Notes: a model not told the origin generated them from the sequence alone. 64,000 nucleotides of DNA from Gilliamella apis (GCF_002142155.1 NZ_NASD01000009.1:1-64000), one strand, 5' to 3'; shown: positions 28,927-37,533, counted from the stretch's first letter. Program-made: numbers and translations.

Positions 28927-29355
28927 TTAAATATCTAATACTTGCGGTTGTTGTGCCGCATGATTGTGCTCACTACCTGCATAAACTTTTAGTTTACGGT
29001 ACATTGCACGACCAAGAGGACCTTTCGGTAACATGCCTTTTACAGCAATTTCGATGACTTGTTCAGGATGACGTTCAATCATTTCTTTAAAAGTCGCTTC
29101 TTTAAGTCCACCGATGTAACCAGTATGACGATAATAGATCTTATCAGTGCGTTTTTTGCCTGTTACAGCAACTTTTTCTGCATTGATAACGATAATATAG
29201 TCACCTGTATCAACATGTGGTGTATATTCTGCTTTGTGTTTACCACGCAAACGGCTTGCGATTTCAGTAGCTAAACGACCTAACGTTTTACCTGCTGCAT
29301 CAACAACATACCAGTCGCGTTTAACTGTTTCTGGTTTAGCTGAAAAAGTACTCAT
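28927..29355 (-). CDS. rplM: 50S ribosomal protein L13
   Basis: L13 is a 142-residue early-assembly large-subunit protein of standard length. Characteristic segments are [12 protein letters not shown] (18-29), [17 protein letters not shown] (36-52) and [11 protein letters not shown]. In E. coli L13 represses its own operon through the mRNA leader; the hairpin at 29479-29502 is a candidate counterpart. rpsI follows after 11 bp. Confidence 0.99.
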   Translation of the reverse strand: MSTFSAKPETVKRDWYVVDAAGKTLGRLATEIASRLRGKHKAEYTPHVDTGDYIIVINAEKVAVTGKKRTDKIYYRHTGYIGGLKEATFKEMIERHPEQVIEIAVKGMLPKGPLGRAMYRKLKVYAGSEHNHAAQQPQVLDI

Positions 29356-29478
29356 TCGTATTTATCCAAATTTTAATTAATCTCACGTTAATAAATCATT
29401 TGATTTATTTACACTTTTTGATTGCTACTATTAACTAACTAACCCCTTCAAGTTGCTATACTAATTTTGACAATCGAA

Positions 29479-29502
29479 AACAGTGTTGGGAAGAACACTG
29501 TT
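29479..29502 (-). promoter_or_regulatory. Candidate L13 autoregulatory leader hairpin
   Basis: On the minus strand AACAGTGTT and AACACTGTT form a perfect 9-bp hairpin around CTTCCC, in the untranslated leader about 125 nt before rplM. An extended -10 TGTATAAT lies just upstream (29520-29525). The position matches the L13 leader through which L13 represses rplM-rpsI in enterobacteria; sequence identity to that motif was not checked. Confidence 0.5.
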
Positions 29503-29519
29503 GTAACGTGGGTGGCAAT

Positions 29520-29525
29520 ATTATA
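29520..29525 (-). promoter_or_regulatory. Likely -10 of the rplM-rpsI promoter
   Basis: The minus strand reads TGTATAAT, an extended -10 element, with no convincing -35. It precedes the leader hairpin by about 18 nt, placing the transcript start near 29510. Confidence 0.5.
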
Positions 29526-29597
29526 CAGAAATATTATAAAAGCGCTAGAACTTATAATAAAAAAACCATAGCGATAAAAAACAGTAACTGCTACACT

Positions 29598-29614
29598 TTT
29601 AGTTAACCTTTAAT
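29598..29614 (+). promoter_or_regulatory. PmrA-like box before yrbL
   Basis: TTTAGT-TAACC-TTTAAT is an 11-bp-period direct repeat that fits the PmrA consensus HTTAAK-N5-HTTAAK with one mismatch in the first half. It ends only 16 nt before the chosen ATG, so if it activates transcription the mRNA would be nearly leaderless. AT-rich chance similarity is possible. Confidence 0.3.
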
Positions 29615-29630
29615 TACACGATATCAATTG

Positions 29631-30251
29631 ATGAAAAAATTAATTCAACTTACCGAAAAAGATTATATAAGCAAAGGACTACATAGAAAGTGCTACCACC
29701 ATCCAGATGATCCGAATAAATGTATCAAAGTGAATTATAATGATGGTGCCGAAGAGGAAACAAACCGTGAAATTGCTTATTATAAACATCTTATAAAACG
29801 CAAAATATCGTGGGATGTTTTAGCAAAATATTATGGCTCAGTAACAACTAATTTTGGACAAGGACATGTTTTTGAATTAATTAGGGACTATGATGGGAAA
29901 ATTGCTACACCGTTAGAAAAATATCTCTTTCACGAACAATTAACTCAACAATATTATAGTGAGTTAGTTGTATCACTTAAAGCATTAAAAACAGCGTTAT
30001 TAAAAGATCGAATTATTACCATGACAATCAAGAGTAAAAATATTTTATTTCAGCATTTGTCATCTGAAAACAATCGCTTAATCATTATTGATAATATAGG
30101 TAATTCAACCTTTATTCCGATTGCTAATTATGTCGGATTTTTTGCCAAAGCAAAAATAGAACGCACTTGGCAACGTTTTTTGTCATCACTTATTAAAGAA
30201 AATCAATATAACAATTTAATAACTAAGTTAATTGATGAAGTGAATCATTAA
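29631..30251 (+). CDS. yrbL: YrbL-family protein (PhoP regulatory network)
   Basis: This protein of about 206 residues aligns with E. coli YrbL, a kinase-like-fold protein induced through PhoP and PmrA. Shared blocks are GLHRKCYHHPDDPNKCIKV near the N-terminus, the FELIRDYDGK stretch, ITMTIKSKNILF and IIDNIGNSTFIPI. These are the lysine, catalytic-loop and DxxG-like positions of a protein-kinase fold, although biochemical activity is unknown. No Shine-Dalgarno sequence precedes ATG 29631; TTG 29628 would add one residue. It converges on the pmrB-like gene with a 29-bp overlap of the two coding ends. Confidence 0.82.
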   Translation: MKKLIQLTEKDYISKGLHRKCYHHPDDPNKCIKVNYNDGAEEETNREIAYYKHLIKRKISWDVLAKYYGSVTTNFGQGHVFELIRDYDGKIATPLEKYLFHEQLTQQYYSELVVSLKALKTALLKDRIITMTIKSKNILFQHLSSENNRLIIIDNIGNSTFIPIANYVGFFAKAKIERTWQRFLSSLIKENQYNNLITKLIDEVNH

Positions 30252-31335
30252 GTCTAACTTCGGCAATAGTCCCTGTTTGACGGTCCTGCCGATTTCTTAA
30301 TGTAAATTGCCCATGATGTAATTTAGTAATTCGATTAACGATACTTAAGCCAAGTCCTATTCCATTATGTTTACGATCCATTCGGAAGAAGGCTTGGGTT
30401 AAATTTTCAGTCTTTGATTCATCAATACCACAACCTTCATCTTGAACCGCAATAATAATATCTTGAATGTCTTTATAAAAACATATCGTAATTTTACTTT
30501 TAGTCGGACTATATCGATAACTGTTTTCAACAAGATTGCGAATCAGTAAACGAATCAGAGTAGCATCGCCACTAAAAGTAATCTTATTAGTAATTTGCCA
30601 TTCAATCGTTTGTTGTTTCTGTTCTGTTAATTCAGTTAACTCATCAAAAAGTGACATTTGAATATCATCATAAAAATTAATTTTTTGATACTGACCTAAC
30701 GTAAATTTTTGACTAGCCCTAGCAAGCATTAAAAGTTGTTCTACGGTATTGACTAAACGATCTATACGTTCAATTAATTCACGACAATCAATTTTATTTT
30801 TTGCTTCAAGTAATTCTAAATGCAGACGAATACCAGCCAATGGTGTTCGCATTTCATGAGCAACATCGGCAGTGAATAGACGTTCTTGCGAAAGAGTATT
30901 ATTGAGTCTCTCAAATAAATTATTTAATACCAGTGTAATCGATTTGATTTCGCGCATATTACTAATTGGTTTTATTGGTTTAAGATTATCCGCGGTTCTT
31001 TGATTTAGATCCTTTTCCAGAATCTCTAAAGGTTTAGTAATCCATTTAATAGCTTTATAAGCTAAAAATAATGTCACAGCCATCATAGAAAAAGCTGAAC
31101 AAAACAGAGCAAAAATAGCCTCTAACTCCTCGTGCTCAACTACTTCGTCGATTTTATTTTTACTTAATGTTAAATTAACTAGAACATCAATTTGCTCTTT
31201 ACTTTCATGCCATAACCAAAATACCGTAATAATTTGGCAAATTAACATAATAGCGCCTAAAGTAAAAAAAAGATTCCAACGAATACTATGACGGATCTTG
31301 GTCAAGGATTTTTCAATCATAAATTTATCATTCAC
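30223..31335 (-). CDS. PmrB/BasS-like sensor histidine kinase
   Basis: This 370-residue inner-membrane kinase has two membrane segments (about 19-42 and 72-92) flanking a short periplasmic sensor of about 30 residues, then a HAMP region. The dimerisation domain has DVAHEMRTPLAG with phospho-acceptor H160. ATP-binding boxes are NLVENSYRY near 269, DEGCGI and GIGLGLSIV. The short periplasmic loop contains several acidic residues (EEHEELE-type), as in PmrB where such residues sense ferric iron. It follows the response regulator by 17 bp, in the order of basRS. Confidence 0.8.
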   Translation of the reverse strand: MNDKFMIEKSLTKIRHSIRWNLFFTLGAIMLICQIITVFWLWHESKEQIDVLVNLTLSKNKIDEVVEHEELEAIFALFCSAFSMMAVTLFLAYKAIKWITKPLEILEKDLNQRTADNLKPIKPISNMREIKSITLVLNNLFERLNNTLSQERLFTADVAHEMRTPLAGIRLHLELLEAKNKIDCRELIERIDRLVNTVEQLLMLARASQKFTLGQYQKINFYDDIQMSLFDELTELTEQKQQTIEWQITNKITFSGDATLIRLLIRNLVENSYRYSPTKSKITICFYKDIQDIIIAVQDEGCGIDESKTENLTQAFFRMDRKHNGIGLGLSIVNRITKLHHGQFTLRNRQDRQTGTIAEVRLNDSLHQLT

Positions 31336-31352
31336 TAAATTTAGAATAATAG

Positions 31353-32015
31353 CTAATTATCAATATTGAGTTGATAACCATATCCACGTACAGTTTTGAT
31401 TAAATGTTTACCTAATTTATTTCGTAACGCATGAATATAAACCTCAAGCACATTTGAACTAGGATCACTTTGCCAATCATATAAATCATTTTGCAATAAA
31501 TTACGATGTACTTTTTCTCCAGCTTTTAACATTAATCTAGACAATAAAATAAACTCTTTAGGTGTTAATATAACTTCTTGTCCATTTAATGTCGCTGTTT
31601 GTCGTTTAATATCAATGCTAATCGGACCATAATTAATAACATTATCAGCTGTTCCTTGATTTCGACGAATCAATGCCCTGACTCTTGCTAGTAATTCAGT
31701 TAAAGCAAAAGGCTTAATTAAATAATCATCAGCACCAAGATCTAAACCTTCTACTCTATCTTCAATAGTATCGCGGGCAGTTAAAATAAGAACAGGAACC
31801 TCAATTTGTTTTTTACGCCAACGAGTGAGTAAATCTAAACCATCGCAATCTGGCAGTCCCAAATCAAGAATAATTAAACTGAATTGCGAAAACTCTATAT
31901 GTTCTTCCGCTTGCTTACCATTAGATGCCACTTCACAAACATAGCCATCAGACGTTATACCATCGTATAGCCCTTTTTGTAATAAACTATCGTCTTCGAC
32001 TATAAGTATTTTCAT
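31353..32015 (-). CDS. PmrA/BasR-like response regulator
   Basis: This 220-residue OmpR-family regulator has a receiver domain with acidic pocket E8-D9 and phospho-acceptor D51 in LIILDLGLPD, and the switch lysine in LIKPFAL. A winged-helix DNA-binding domain follows and ends TVRGYGYQL. Overall it resembles BasR/PmrA more than PhoP or QseB, for example LTPKEFILLSRLMLKAGEKVHR against LTPKEYALLSRLMLKAG in BasR. A PmrA-box match lies upstream of the first gene of the operon, suggesting autoregulation. Confidence 0.85.
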   Translation of the reverse strand: MKILIVEDDSLLQKGLYDGITSDGYVCEVASNGKQAEEHIEFSQFSLIILDLGLPDCDGLDLLTRWRKKQIEVPVLILTARDTIEDRVEGLDLGADDYLIKPFALTELLARVRALIRRNQGTADNVINYGPISIDIKRQTATLNGQEVILTPKEFILLSRLMLKAGEKVHRNLLQNDLYDWQSDPSSNVLEVYIHALRNKLGKHLIKTVRGYGYQLNIDN

Positions 32016-32104
32016 TATAGTTCAACCTTAAGTAGATTTGAAAAATATCCTAGCTAGCATAGTTAACTAGTATATGCCTAACCTTGAACAACTTAAATTT
32101 TTAA

Positions 32105-32641
32105 TCATTTATAAATTTTGTAATATAGAAACCAAAATTTTTTAATTAAATAAACTGATATAAAACTTAATAACATACCAACTAGAATATCTAGTGGCCA
32201 ATGAACCCCTAAGTAGATACGACTCCAACAAACAAGTAAAGCAACTACAGTAGATAAATAAGCAAACGATTTAAATTGCTTTTTATAATTTAAATAAATA
32301 GAAAAACAGATAGTCCAAATAAAAACAGCATGCTGACTCGGTAACGAACTCGTTTTATCATGAGTTAAAAAATTAGTACCAACATTAAGTACAAATGGCC
32401 GTGGCGAATAAAATAGATGCCTCATAATAAAAGTAACAGTTAGCACCAATGCTAAACTTATTAAAATTTTTATCACCAATGTTCTATATACTGGTTTGTA
32501 TATACAGTATATTCCTAATAAGCCAATAGGTAGCAATATTAAGTAATTAGCACAAAACACAGCAAAAAGAATAAACAACTTCGAAGCGTGTTCTTGAGCA
32601 TTAATTAATAAAAAAAGATGAGTGTTCATATTAAGTAACAT
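32105..32641 (-). CDS. PAP2-family membrane phosphatase
   Basis: This 178-residue protein has about five membrane segments. It carries the three PAP2 motifs: RHLFYSPRPF, SLPSQH (usually PSGH) and SRIYLGVHWPLDI, which give the conserved Arg, two His and Asp. Relatives such as YbjG and LpxT act on undecaprenyl pyrophosphate or lipid A at the periplasmic face. It is first in an apparent operon with pmrAB-like genes, the slot that eptA occupies before basRS in E. coli. The start may be ATG 32641 or ATG 32629. A PmrA-box match lies 48 bp upstream. A lipid A or carrier-lipid role is inferred. Confidence 0.82.
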   Translation of the reverse strand: MLLNMNTHLFLLINAQEHASKLFILFAVFCANYLILLPIGLLGIYCIYKPVYRTLVIKILISLALVLTVTFIMRHLFYSPRPFVLNVGTNFLTHDKTSSLPSQHAVFIWTICFSIYLNYKKQFKSFAYLSTVVALLVCWSRIYLGVHWPLDILVGMLLSFISVYLIKKFWFLYYKIYK

Positions 32642-32688
32642 ATCAAAACCAATATTGATAATATTTACTTATAATTTAGCAAACAAAG

Positions 32689-32705
32689 CTTAAAAGAACC
32701 TTAAT
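32689..32705 (-). promoter_or_regulatory. PmrA box before the PAP2-pmrAB operon
   Basis: The minus strand reads ATTAAGGTTCTTTTAAG, that is ATTAAG-N5-TTTAAG. Both half-sites fit the PmrA consensus HTTAAK with the required 5-bp spacer. TATAAG, 15 nt downstream, is a plausible -10. The site lies before a gene whose operon encodes a PmrA-like regulator, so self-activation is likely. Confidence 0.6.
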
Positions 32706-32763
32706 AACCTTTTTGACTTTTTTAGAGATGTTTTGCTCAATACTATTAAAACAAACCATCTAG

Positions 32764-33450
32764 CTATTTTTTGCGAGAAAATAAATGATATTTTGGTAAT
32801 ACTGATACTGTAAAATCAAGTGTGGCACAAATAATAAAATAAACCATAATAACAAACAAAAAAATCTCTGTAGGATAAACCATACTACGATTATTAATTT
32901 GGGTAGCAATAAAGGTAAACTCTGCAACACCAACGATATAAGCTAGAGAGGTATCTTTAATTAATGATACCCACTGATTAACAAAGGAAGGTAACATCAT
33001 TTTTAATGCTTGTGGCAAGATAATAAAAATAATGACTTGGGTTTTCGTGAAACCTAATGAAAAAGCTGCTTGCCATTGTTCTTTGCCAATAGCTACCATT
33101 CCTGCATGAACAGAATGACCAATGTATGCACCACCAATTAATGATAAAGCAAAAATCACAGTAGTGATAGCTGGCACATCAATATTTAATAAAACTGGCA
33201 ATAAAAAATAAGTCCAAAATATGAGCATAATAACGGGAATCGCTCTTAAAAAACCTAATACAATAACTAAAAGTTTACGTAAAAATCCGTCACAAACCGT
33301 TAAACCGACTCCCGCGAAAATACCCAAAATGGTCGAAAAAACAATAGCAGCAAAACTCATTAACAATGTTAATACTATGCCACCAGGGAAATTACCAAAA
33401 ATAAGATAATCGAGATTATGCCAAATAATTTCAAAACCCTTAAAATCCAT
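32764..33450 (-). CDS. Polar amino-acid ABC transporter permease, second
   Basis: This 228-residue inner-membrane permease belongs to the His/Glu/Gln/Arg family. About five membrane helices are visible, with the family signature near the ATPase-docking loop (EQWQAAFSLGFTKTQVIIFIILPQA, residues about 122-146). It pairs with the upstream permease, six bp away, and the binding protein before it. No ATPase gene lies next to it, and the following gene is unrelated. Confidence 0.88.
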   Translation of the reverse strand: MDFKGFEIIWHNLDYLIFGNFPGGIVLTLLMSFAAIVFSTILGIFAGVGLTVCDGFLRKLLVIVLGFLRAIPVIMLIFWTYFLLPVLLNIDVPAITTVIFALSLIGGAYIGHSVHAGMVAIGKEQWQAAFSLGFTKTQVIIFIILPQALKMMLPSFVNQWVSLIKDTSLAYIVGVAEFTFIATQINNRSMVYPTEIFLFVIMVYFIICATLDFTVSVLPKYHLFSRKK

Positions 33451-33456
33451 AACGTA

Positions 33457-34182
33457 TTAGACCTTGCCTATTTGTAAATATTTTGATTGATAAATATTGC
33501 CTAGGGTACCCACAATAACAATAGCGAAAATATATAAAAAAGTTGCTACTGCAAAATCCTGAAATGTTTTTAACGATTCGGTTTCTACTTGACGAGAAAC
33601 ATAAGATAGTTCTAACACACCTATTGCCATGGTTAGCGATGAGTTTTTGATAATATTCATATATTGACCGATCAATGGAGGAAAAGCGATACGAAAGCTT
33701 TGCGGTAAAATAATAAATCGCATACTCTGCCAACGAGTGAGACCTAACGCTAATGAGGCTTGTTCTTGTCCATTACTCACCCCCATAATACCAGCCCGGA
33801 ATTCTTCAGCAATAAAAGCACTGGAATAACATGTTAAACCAATTAAACCAATAATAAATTCAAAAGATGGCATTTTTAGAGTGAACAAAAACAGTTGAAT
33901 TTCTGGTTCATCAAATAACCATAATTTAAACTCAATCGGTAACAAATTACCAATACCAAAATACCAGAAAAAAAGTTGCGGTAGTAATGGCGAATAACGA
34001 AAAATGGCGTTATATCCAATAACAACGCCTTTGATAATTTTAATATGACTTTGCTGAGCAATAACTAATAAAAATCCTAATGTGGTAGAAAAGATAATTG
34101 TTAAAAAAGAGATAGCCATAGTGACTAAAAAACCATCCCACAACCACCACAAATAACGTGGCTCTAGTAATTGCTCATACAT
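33457..34182 (-). CDS. Polar amino-acid ABC transporter permease, first
   Basis: This 241-residue permease is similar in layout to GltJ/GlnP-type proteins. The EAA-like loop reads NGQEQASLALGLTRWQSMRFIILPQ at about 140-163. The N-terminal WLWDGFLVTM segment and the RYSPLLPQLFFWYFG stretch are typical of this group. It begins five bp after the binding-protein gene. With the next permease it should form the membrane heterodimer. Confidence 0.88.
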   Translation of the reverse strand: MYEQLLEPRYLWWLWDGFLVTMAISFLTIIFSTTLGFLLVIAQQSHIKIIKGVVIGYNAIFRYSPLLPQLFFWYFGIGNLLPIEFKLWLFDEPEIQLFLFTLKMPSFEFIIGLIGLTCYSSAFIAEEFRAGIMGVSNGQEQASLALGLTRWQSMRFIILPQSFRIAFPPLIGQYMNIIKNSSLTMAIGVLELSYVSRQVETESLKTFQDFAVATFLYIFAIVIVGTLGNIYQSKYLQIGKV

Positions 34183-34187
34183 ATAAT

Positions 34188-35015
34188 TTATTGACCTTTA
34201 CCTATTTTGAAATCACCACGAGGCATCGCAGAATTTGTATCTGGACCAAACCAGCGGTTATAAATAGTTAATGCTTCACCATCATTTTCAAGTTTTAACA
34301 ATATTTGATTAACTTTTTCTTTTAAACGAGTTTCACCTTTTGGAACACCAACAGCTTGATATTCTTCAGTAATACTAAATGGTGAAATTTCAAAAACAGC
34401 ACGTTGTTCTTCTGGGACATTTGCGAGTAAACCAATTAACTTAGCATCATCTTGAGTAATAGCTTGTACCACTCCATTACGTAATGCTGCAAAAGCAAAA
34501 GGCGTATCATCATAAGAAATCACTTTAGCGGTTGGGAACTTTTCACGTAACGTAATTTCCATTACAGTCCCTTTATCAGCCCCTATACGAAGATTTTTAA
34601 GATCATCAGCTGTTTTTAACAATCCTTTTTTAGCCACAAACTTCTGACCAGTGGCAAAATAAGGCAAACTAAAATCAACTGTTTTAGCTCGCTCATCAGT
34701 AACCGTAAAGTTGGCAACGATCAAATCCGCTTTTTGCGAGGTAAGTAATGGAATACGATTAGCTGGATTAGTTGGAACAAGTTCCACTTTTACATTTAAT
34801 GCTTTAGCTATTTCATTAGCATAATCAACATCTAGCCCGGCAATTTTATTGGTTTTTTCATCAATAAATCCAAACGGAGGATTACTATCAAATACAGCAA
34901 TCTTAATCTCACCTCGTTTTTCAATATCGTCTAAACGATCTGCATAAGCAGTGTTCACGCCTAATAATGTGCTAATCAAAGCTACAGCTGTTAATGATTT
35001 AGTTAGAAATTTCAT
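34188..35015 (-). CDS. Periplasmic amino-acid-binding protein
   Basis: This 275-residue solute-binding protein (SBP family 3) has a signal peptide ending AYA before DRLDDI. It shows the family features GEIKIAVFDSNPPFGF, AGLDVDYANEIA and ADLIVANFTVTDERA, which line an amino-acid pocket. The ligand is probably glutamate, aspartate, glutamine or a related polar amino acid, but the pocket is not decisive. It is first of a three-gene operon with two permeases. A bidirectional terminator lies about 130 bp upstream. Confidence 0.9.
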   Translation of the reverse strand: MKFLTKSLTAVALISTLLGVNTAYADRLDDIEKRGEIKIAVFDSNPPFGFIDEKTNKIAGLDVDYANEIAKALNVKVELVPTNPANRIPLLTSQKADLIVANFTVTDERAKTVDFSLPYFATGQKFVAKKGLLKTADDLKNLRIGADKGTVMEITLREKFPTAKVISYDDTPFAFAALRNGVVQAITQDDAKLIGLLANVPEEQRAVFEISPFSITEEYQAVGVPKGETRLKEKVNQILLKLENDGEALTIYNRWFGPDTNSAMPRGDFKIGKGQ

Positions 35016-35141
35016 GACAACATCCTTAATAAGAGAGGTATTTACATAAAAAGTCTAACAATAAATAGTCTTTAGGATAAATAACAAATATTTACATCTA
35101 TATAACTATTGGTTATATGTTTAAAGTTAAATTATATTAAA

Positions 35142-35178
35142 AATAATAAAAACGCCGAAAATTGGCGTTTTTATTATT
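35142..35178 (-). terminator. Terminator between the DtnK gene and the ABC operon
   Basis: AATAATAAAAACGCC (35142-35156) and GGCGTTTTTATTATT (35164-35178) form a perfect 15-bp stem over 7 nt. The T-rich second arm ends transcription from the kinase gene, which stops 21 bp before it on the minus strand. Confidence 0.9.
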
Positions 35179-35199
35179 TCAATATTGAATTTTAAAAAA

Positions 35200-36408
35200 T
35201 CATTTTTCTTTTAACTTATTTATACTTGTAACGATATCTTTTTTGGTCCCAAATGCTCCCGCTTTTGTTACAATTTTAATATTACCATAACGTTCATGAA
35301 TTAATGTTGACATCACAATTCCGGGGGATATTTCTTGCTTAATACAACATCCTGCAGCTTGAATTTTATTAACAATATTAACGGCAGTATCACCACCGGT
35401 TAAAAACAATCCAGAAATAGAGACATTTTTTAATACAATATCTACAATAGATCCTAAACATTCTTTAACTTTAGTTATTGCATCATGAAAAAGAATACCA
35501 TTTTCTTCTGAAAATGCTAAAGTCTGTTCATAATCAGATTTACTCTTACAGGTTGTTAAGATTACATCCTTTTTTTGAGACAATTTTAAGCAAATTTCTT
35601 CAGCATATTTATTATATGTTTCATTGTTAAATATATCAGCAGGTTCAATTTTTACAATATTAATTCCTTCTGACTCAGCATAATTTATTTGTTCAATTGA
35701 TACTTGACTAATACTTGCAACAACACCTAGAACAGGATCTGTGGGATATAATGAGTTGAAAAGGCCTTCAGCTAATCCAGCGCTTCCAACATATAGAATT
35801 TTTTTATTAAGCTTCAATAGGATTTTTGATAAATCTGATATCTGTTTATCTGATACTATATCTATAACATGTAAATACTCATCAGAAATATTGAAACAAT
35901 TATTATCTAACTCAGATACCTCATGATATCTGACTGATTCTTTAAATGCTTGATTAAGAATTTCTGCTAAATTATCAGTTTTAATAGGACTTAAAGGATC
36001 TTTTGTCAATTCAGTATTCATTAATGGTTCATCATTTAAATACTGTTTTCCATTTTTAGTAATACGATTCATTTTGGGAAATGCGGGAGCAAATACAATT
36101 AAATCAGGGTGATAAACATCTGCAATAGCTCTGATTTCATGAGCTATATTTCCTCTTAAAGTTGAATCTACTTTTTTATAAATAATATCAAATTTACTTA
36201 ATGCACAAACTTCTGATACCATTTTAAATACTTTATAATATGAATCGTTAGCATTAAGGTTTCTTGATTCAGTATCAAGCACTATTGAACTTGAATGAAA
36301 TGCTGGAGACAATAATACATCTACATTTATCCCTCTTTTTTTCATCTGTATTCCTGTATCATTTGCCCCTGTAAAATCATCTGCAACAATCAAATATTGG
36401 GTTGTCAT
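35200..36408 (-). CDS. dtnK: Four-carbon acid sugar kinase (DtnK type)
   Basis: This 402-residue protein is a DUF1537-family kinase that phosphorylates four-carbon acid sugars such as D-threonate or D-erythronate with ATP. The N-terminal substrate domain starts with LIVADDFTGANDTG (6-19) and has KKVDSTLRGN near 95. The C-terminal nucleotide-binding part holds LFLTGGDTAVNI near 335 and a closing GAFG. AGGAG precedes the ATG. It follows the permease by 11 bp and is divergent from pdxA2, whose enzyme uses its product. D-threonate is the favoured substrate because PdxA2 is present. Confidence 0.85.
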   Translation of the reverse strand: MTTQYLIVADDFTGANDTGIQMKKRGINVDVLLSPAFHSSSIVLDTESRNLNANDSYYKVFKMVSEVCALSKFDIIYKKVDSTLRGNIAHEIRAIADVYHPDLIVFAPAFPKMNRITKNGKQYLNDEPLMNTELTKDPLSPIKTDNLAEILNQAFKESVRYHEVSELDNNCFNISDEYLHVIDIVSDKQISDLSKILLKLNKKILYVGSAGLAEGLFNSLYPTDPVLGVVASISQVSIEQINYAESEGINIVKIEPADIFNNETYNKYAEEICLKLSQKKDVILTTCKSKSDYEQTLAFSEENGILFHDAITKVKECLGSIVDIVLKNVSISGLFLTGGDTAVNIVNKIQAAGCCIKQEISPGIVMSTLIHERYGNIKIVTKAGAFGTKKDIVTSINKLKEK

Positions 36409-36419
36409 TATATTTACTC

Positions 36420-37382
36420 CTATTTAGCTTTCATTTCTAGTTTTGCTTTTTTCTTATTTTCTAACTTATTTAAAAAGCTAACTAAGATTGGACATAAAAC
36501 TGCAGTAACAATAACAGCAGCAGCTACCTGTGCAGTTGCCTGAGGCATTATTTCAGCAAAAGTAGGATCAACAGCTGCTACAGCTGCTGGAGTAGCAACT
36601 GCATTTCCTGCGGTTGCACCTACAGCAGCCCCTACTTGCGGAAATTTAAAACGAAATAGTTTAAAAGCAAAATATCCTGCAAAACCTGTAATAAAAACAC
36701 AGCTAATACCTAGTAAAATACCTGACATACCAGCATTAATAAGTTGATTAAAATTGAGAGCAGCACCTAAAGGAAAAGCAAAAAGAGGAATCAAAATACT
36801 TGTACCTGGAGCTAAAAATTTCCTAATATTATCATCTAAATTTCCAAGAATTAATCCCAGTAGAATAGGAACTAAGGCTGCTAATAAGACGGTAAATGAA
36901 ATTTGAGCTAGACCTGTTGCTCCAAAAGCCAACATAGTAAAAAAAGGACCATCAGATAACGCGATGACTGATACAGCCCCAACATCAGTTGAATCTCCAT
37001 ACTCTCCAGCAAGTGCTGCATACAACCCACCATTTTTATTGGTTAATGAAGCAATTATTGCTAAAGGTGTAATTCCTAACACACCATATATACCCCAAAA
37101 ATAATTTACGATGATACCTAATATTGCACCAATTAAAACTTTAACTAATAATAAGATAACTCCTTTTAGAACAGGTAAACCTGCCTGTTTTATCTGTATT
37201 TGTGCGCCATTACATAATAAAAACGCAGCTAATAAAGCTGGAGCTCCTGTTTTTAATAATGCTTCAGTGAATCCTCCAATTGAAAAAACTTGTGGAGCAA
37301 AAGTATTAGTAATAGCTCCAAGAACCAACGGAACAACCATCAATCCGCCAGGTATTTTTTTTACCGTATTTAAAATATTCAT
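36420..37382 (-). CDS. KdgT-family acid sugar permease
   Basis: This 320-residue transporter belongs to the 2-keto-3-deoxygluconate permease family, with about ten hydrophobic segments. Diagnostic segments are IPGGLMVVPLVLGAITNTFAP at 10-30, LLCNGAQI and NKNGGLYAALAGEYGDSTDVGA near 115-135. In this setting the cargo is more likely threonate or erythronate than KDG. AAGGA lies 7 nt before the ATG. It is the first gene of the minus-strand arm, and the shared intergenic region holds an operator-like inverted repeat. Confidence 0.85.
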   Translation of the reverse strand: MNILNTVKKIPGGLMVVPLVLGAITNTFAPQVFSIGGFTEALLKTGAPALLAAFLLCNGAQIQIKQAGLPVLKGVILLLVKVLIGAILGIIVNYFWGIYGVLGITPLAIIASLTNKNGGLYAALAGEYGDSTDVGAVSVIALSDGPFFTMLAFGATGLAQISFTVLLAALVPILLGLILGNLDDNIRKFLAPGTSILIPLFAFPLGAALNFNQLINAGMSGILLGISCVFITGFAGYFAFKLFRFKFPQVGAAVGATAGNAVATPAAVAAVDPTFAEIMPQATAQVAAAVIVTAVLCPILVSFLNKLENKKKAKLEMKAK

Positions 37383-37433
37383 ATTAATTCCTTTGAAATA
37401 ATAATTGGTACTTCTTTACAAATCATCCACTAA

Positions 37434-37474
37434 ATATGATTCAAATAAATCATTTTGATTTATTTGAATCATAT
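37434..37474. promoter_or_regulatory. 19-bp inverted repeat, likely operator of the acid-sugar cluster
   Basis: Perfect 19-bp arms (37434-37452 and 37456-37474) with a core of TCAAATAAATCA and its complement are separated by TTT. The element sits between the divergent permease and pdxA2 genes, about 50 bp from the permease start. The obvious candidate binder is the DeoR-family regulator encoded at 38674. It lacks terminator-type T runs, and transcription diverges here, so a terminator is unlikely. Confidence 0.65.
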
Positions 37475-37517
37475 ATTATCAATAATAGCATTTAATTATA
37501 TTTAAAATGATTAGTTT

Positions 37518-37533
37518 TATGACCAAGATCACA
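37518..37533. promoter_or_regulatory. CRP-like site in the acid-sugar control region
   Basis: TATGA-CCAAGA-TCACA matches the CRP consensus TGTGA-N6-TCACA at nine of ten core positions. It lies about 115 bp before pdxA2 and 135 bp before the permease gene. It would link the cluster to catabolite control. Confidence 0.5.
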
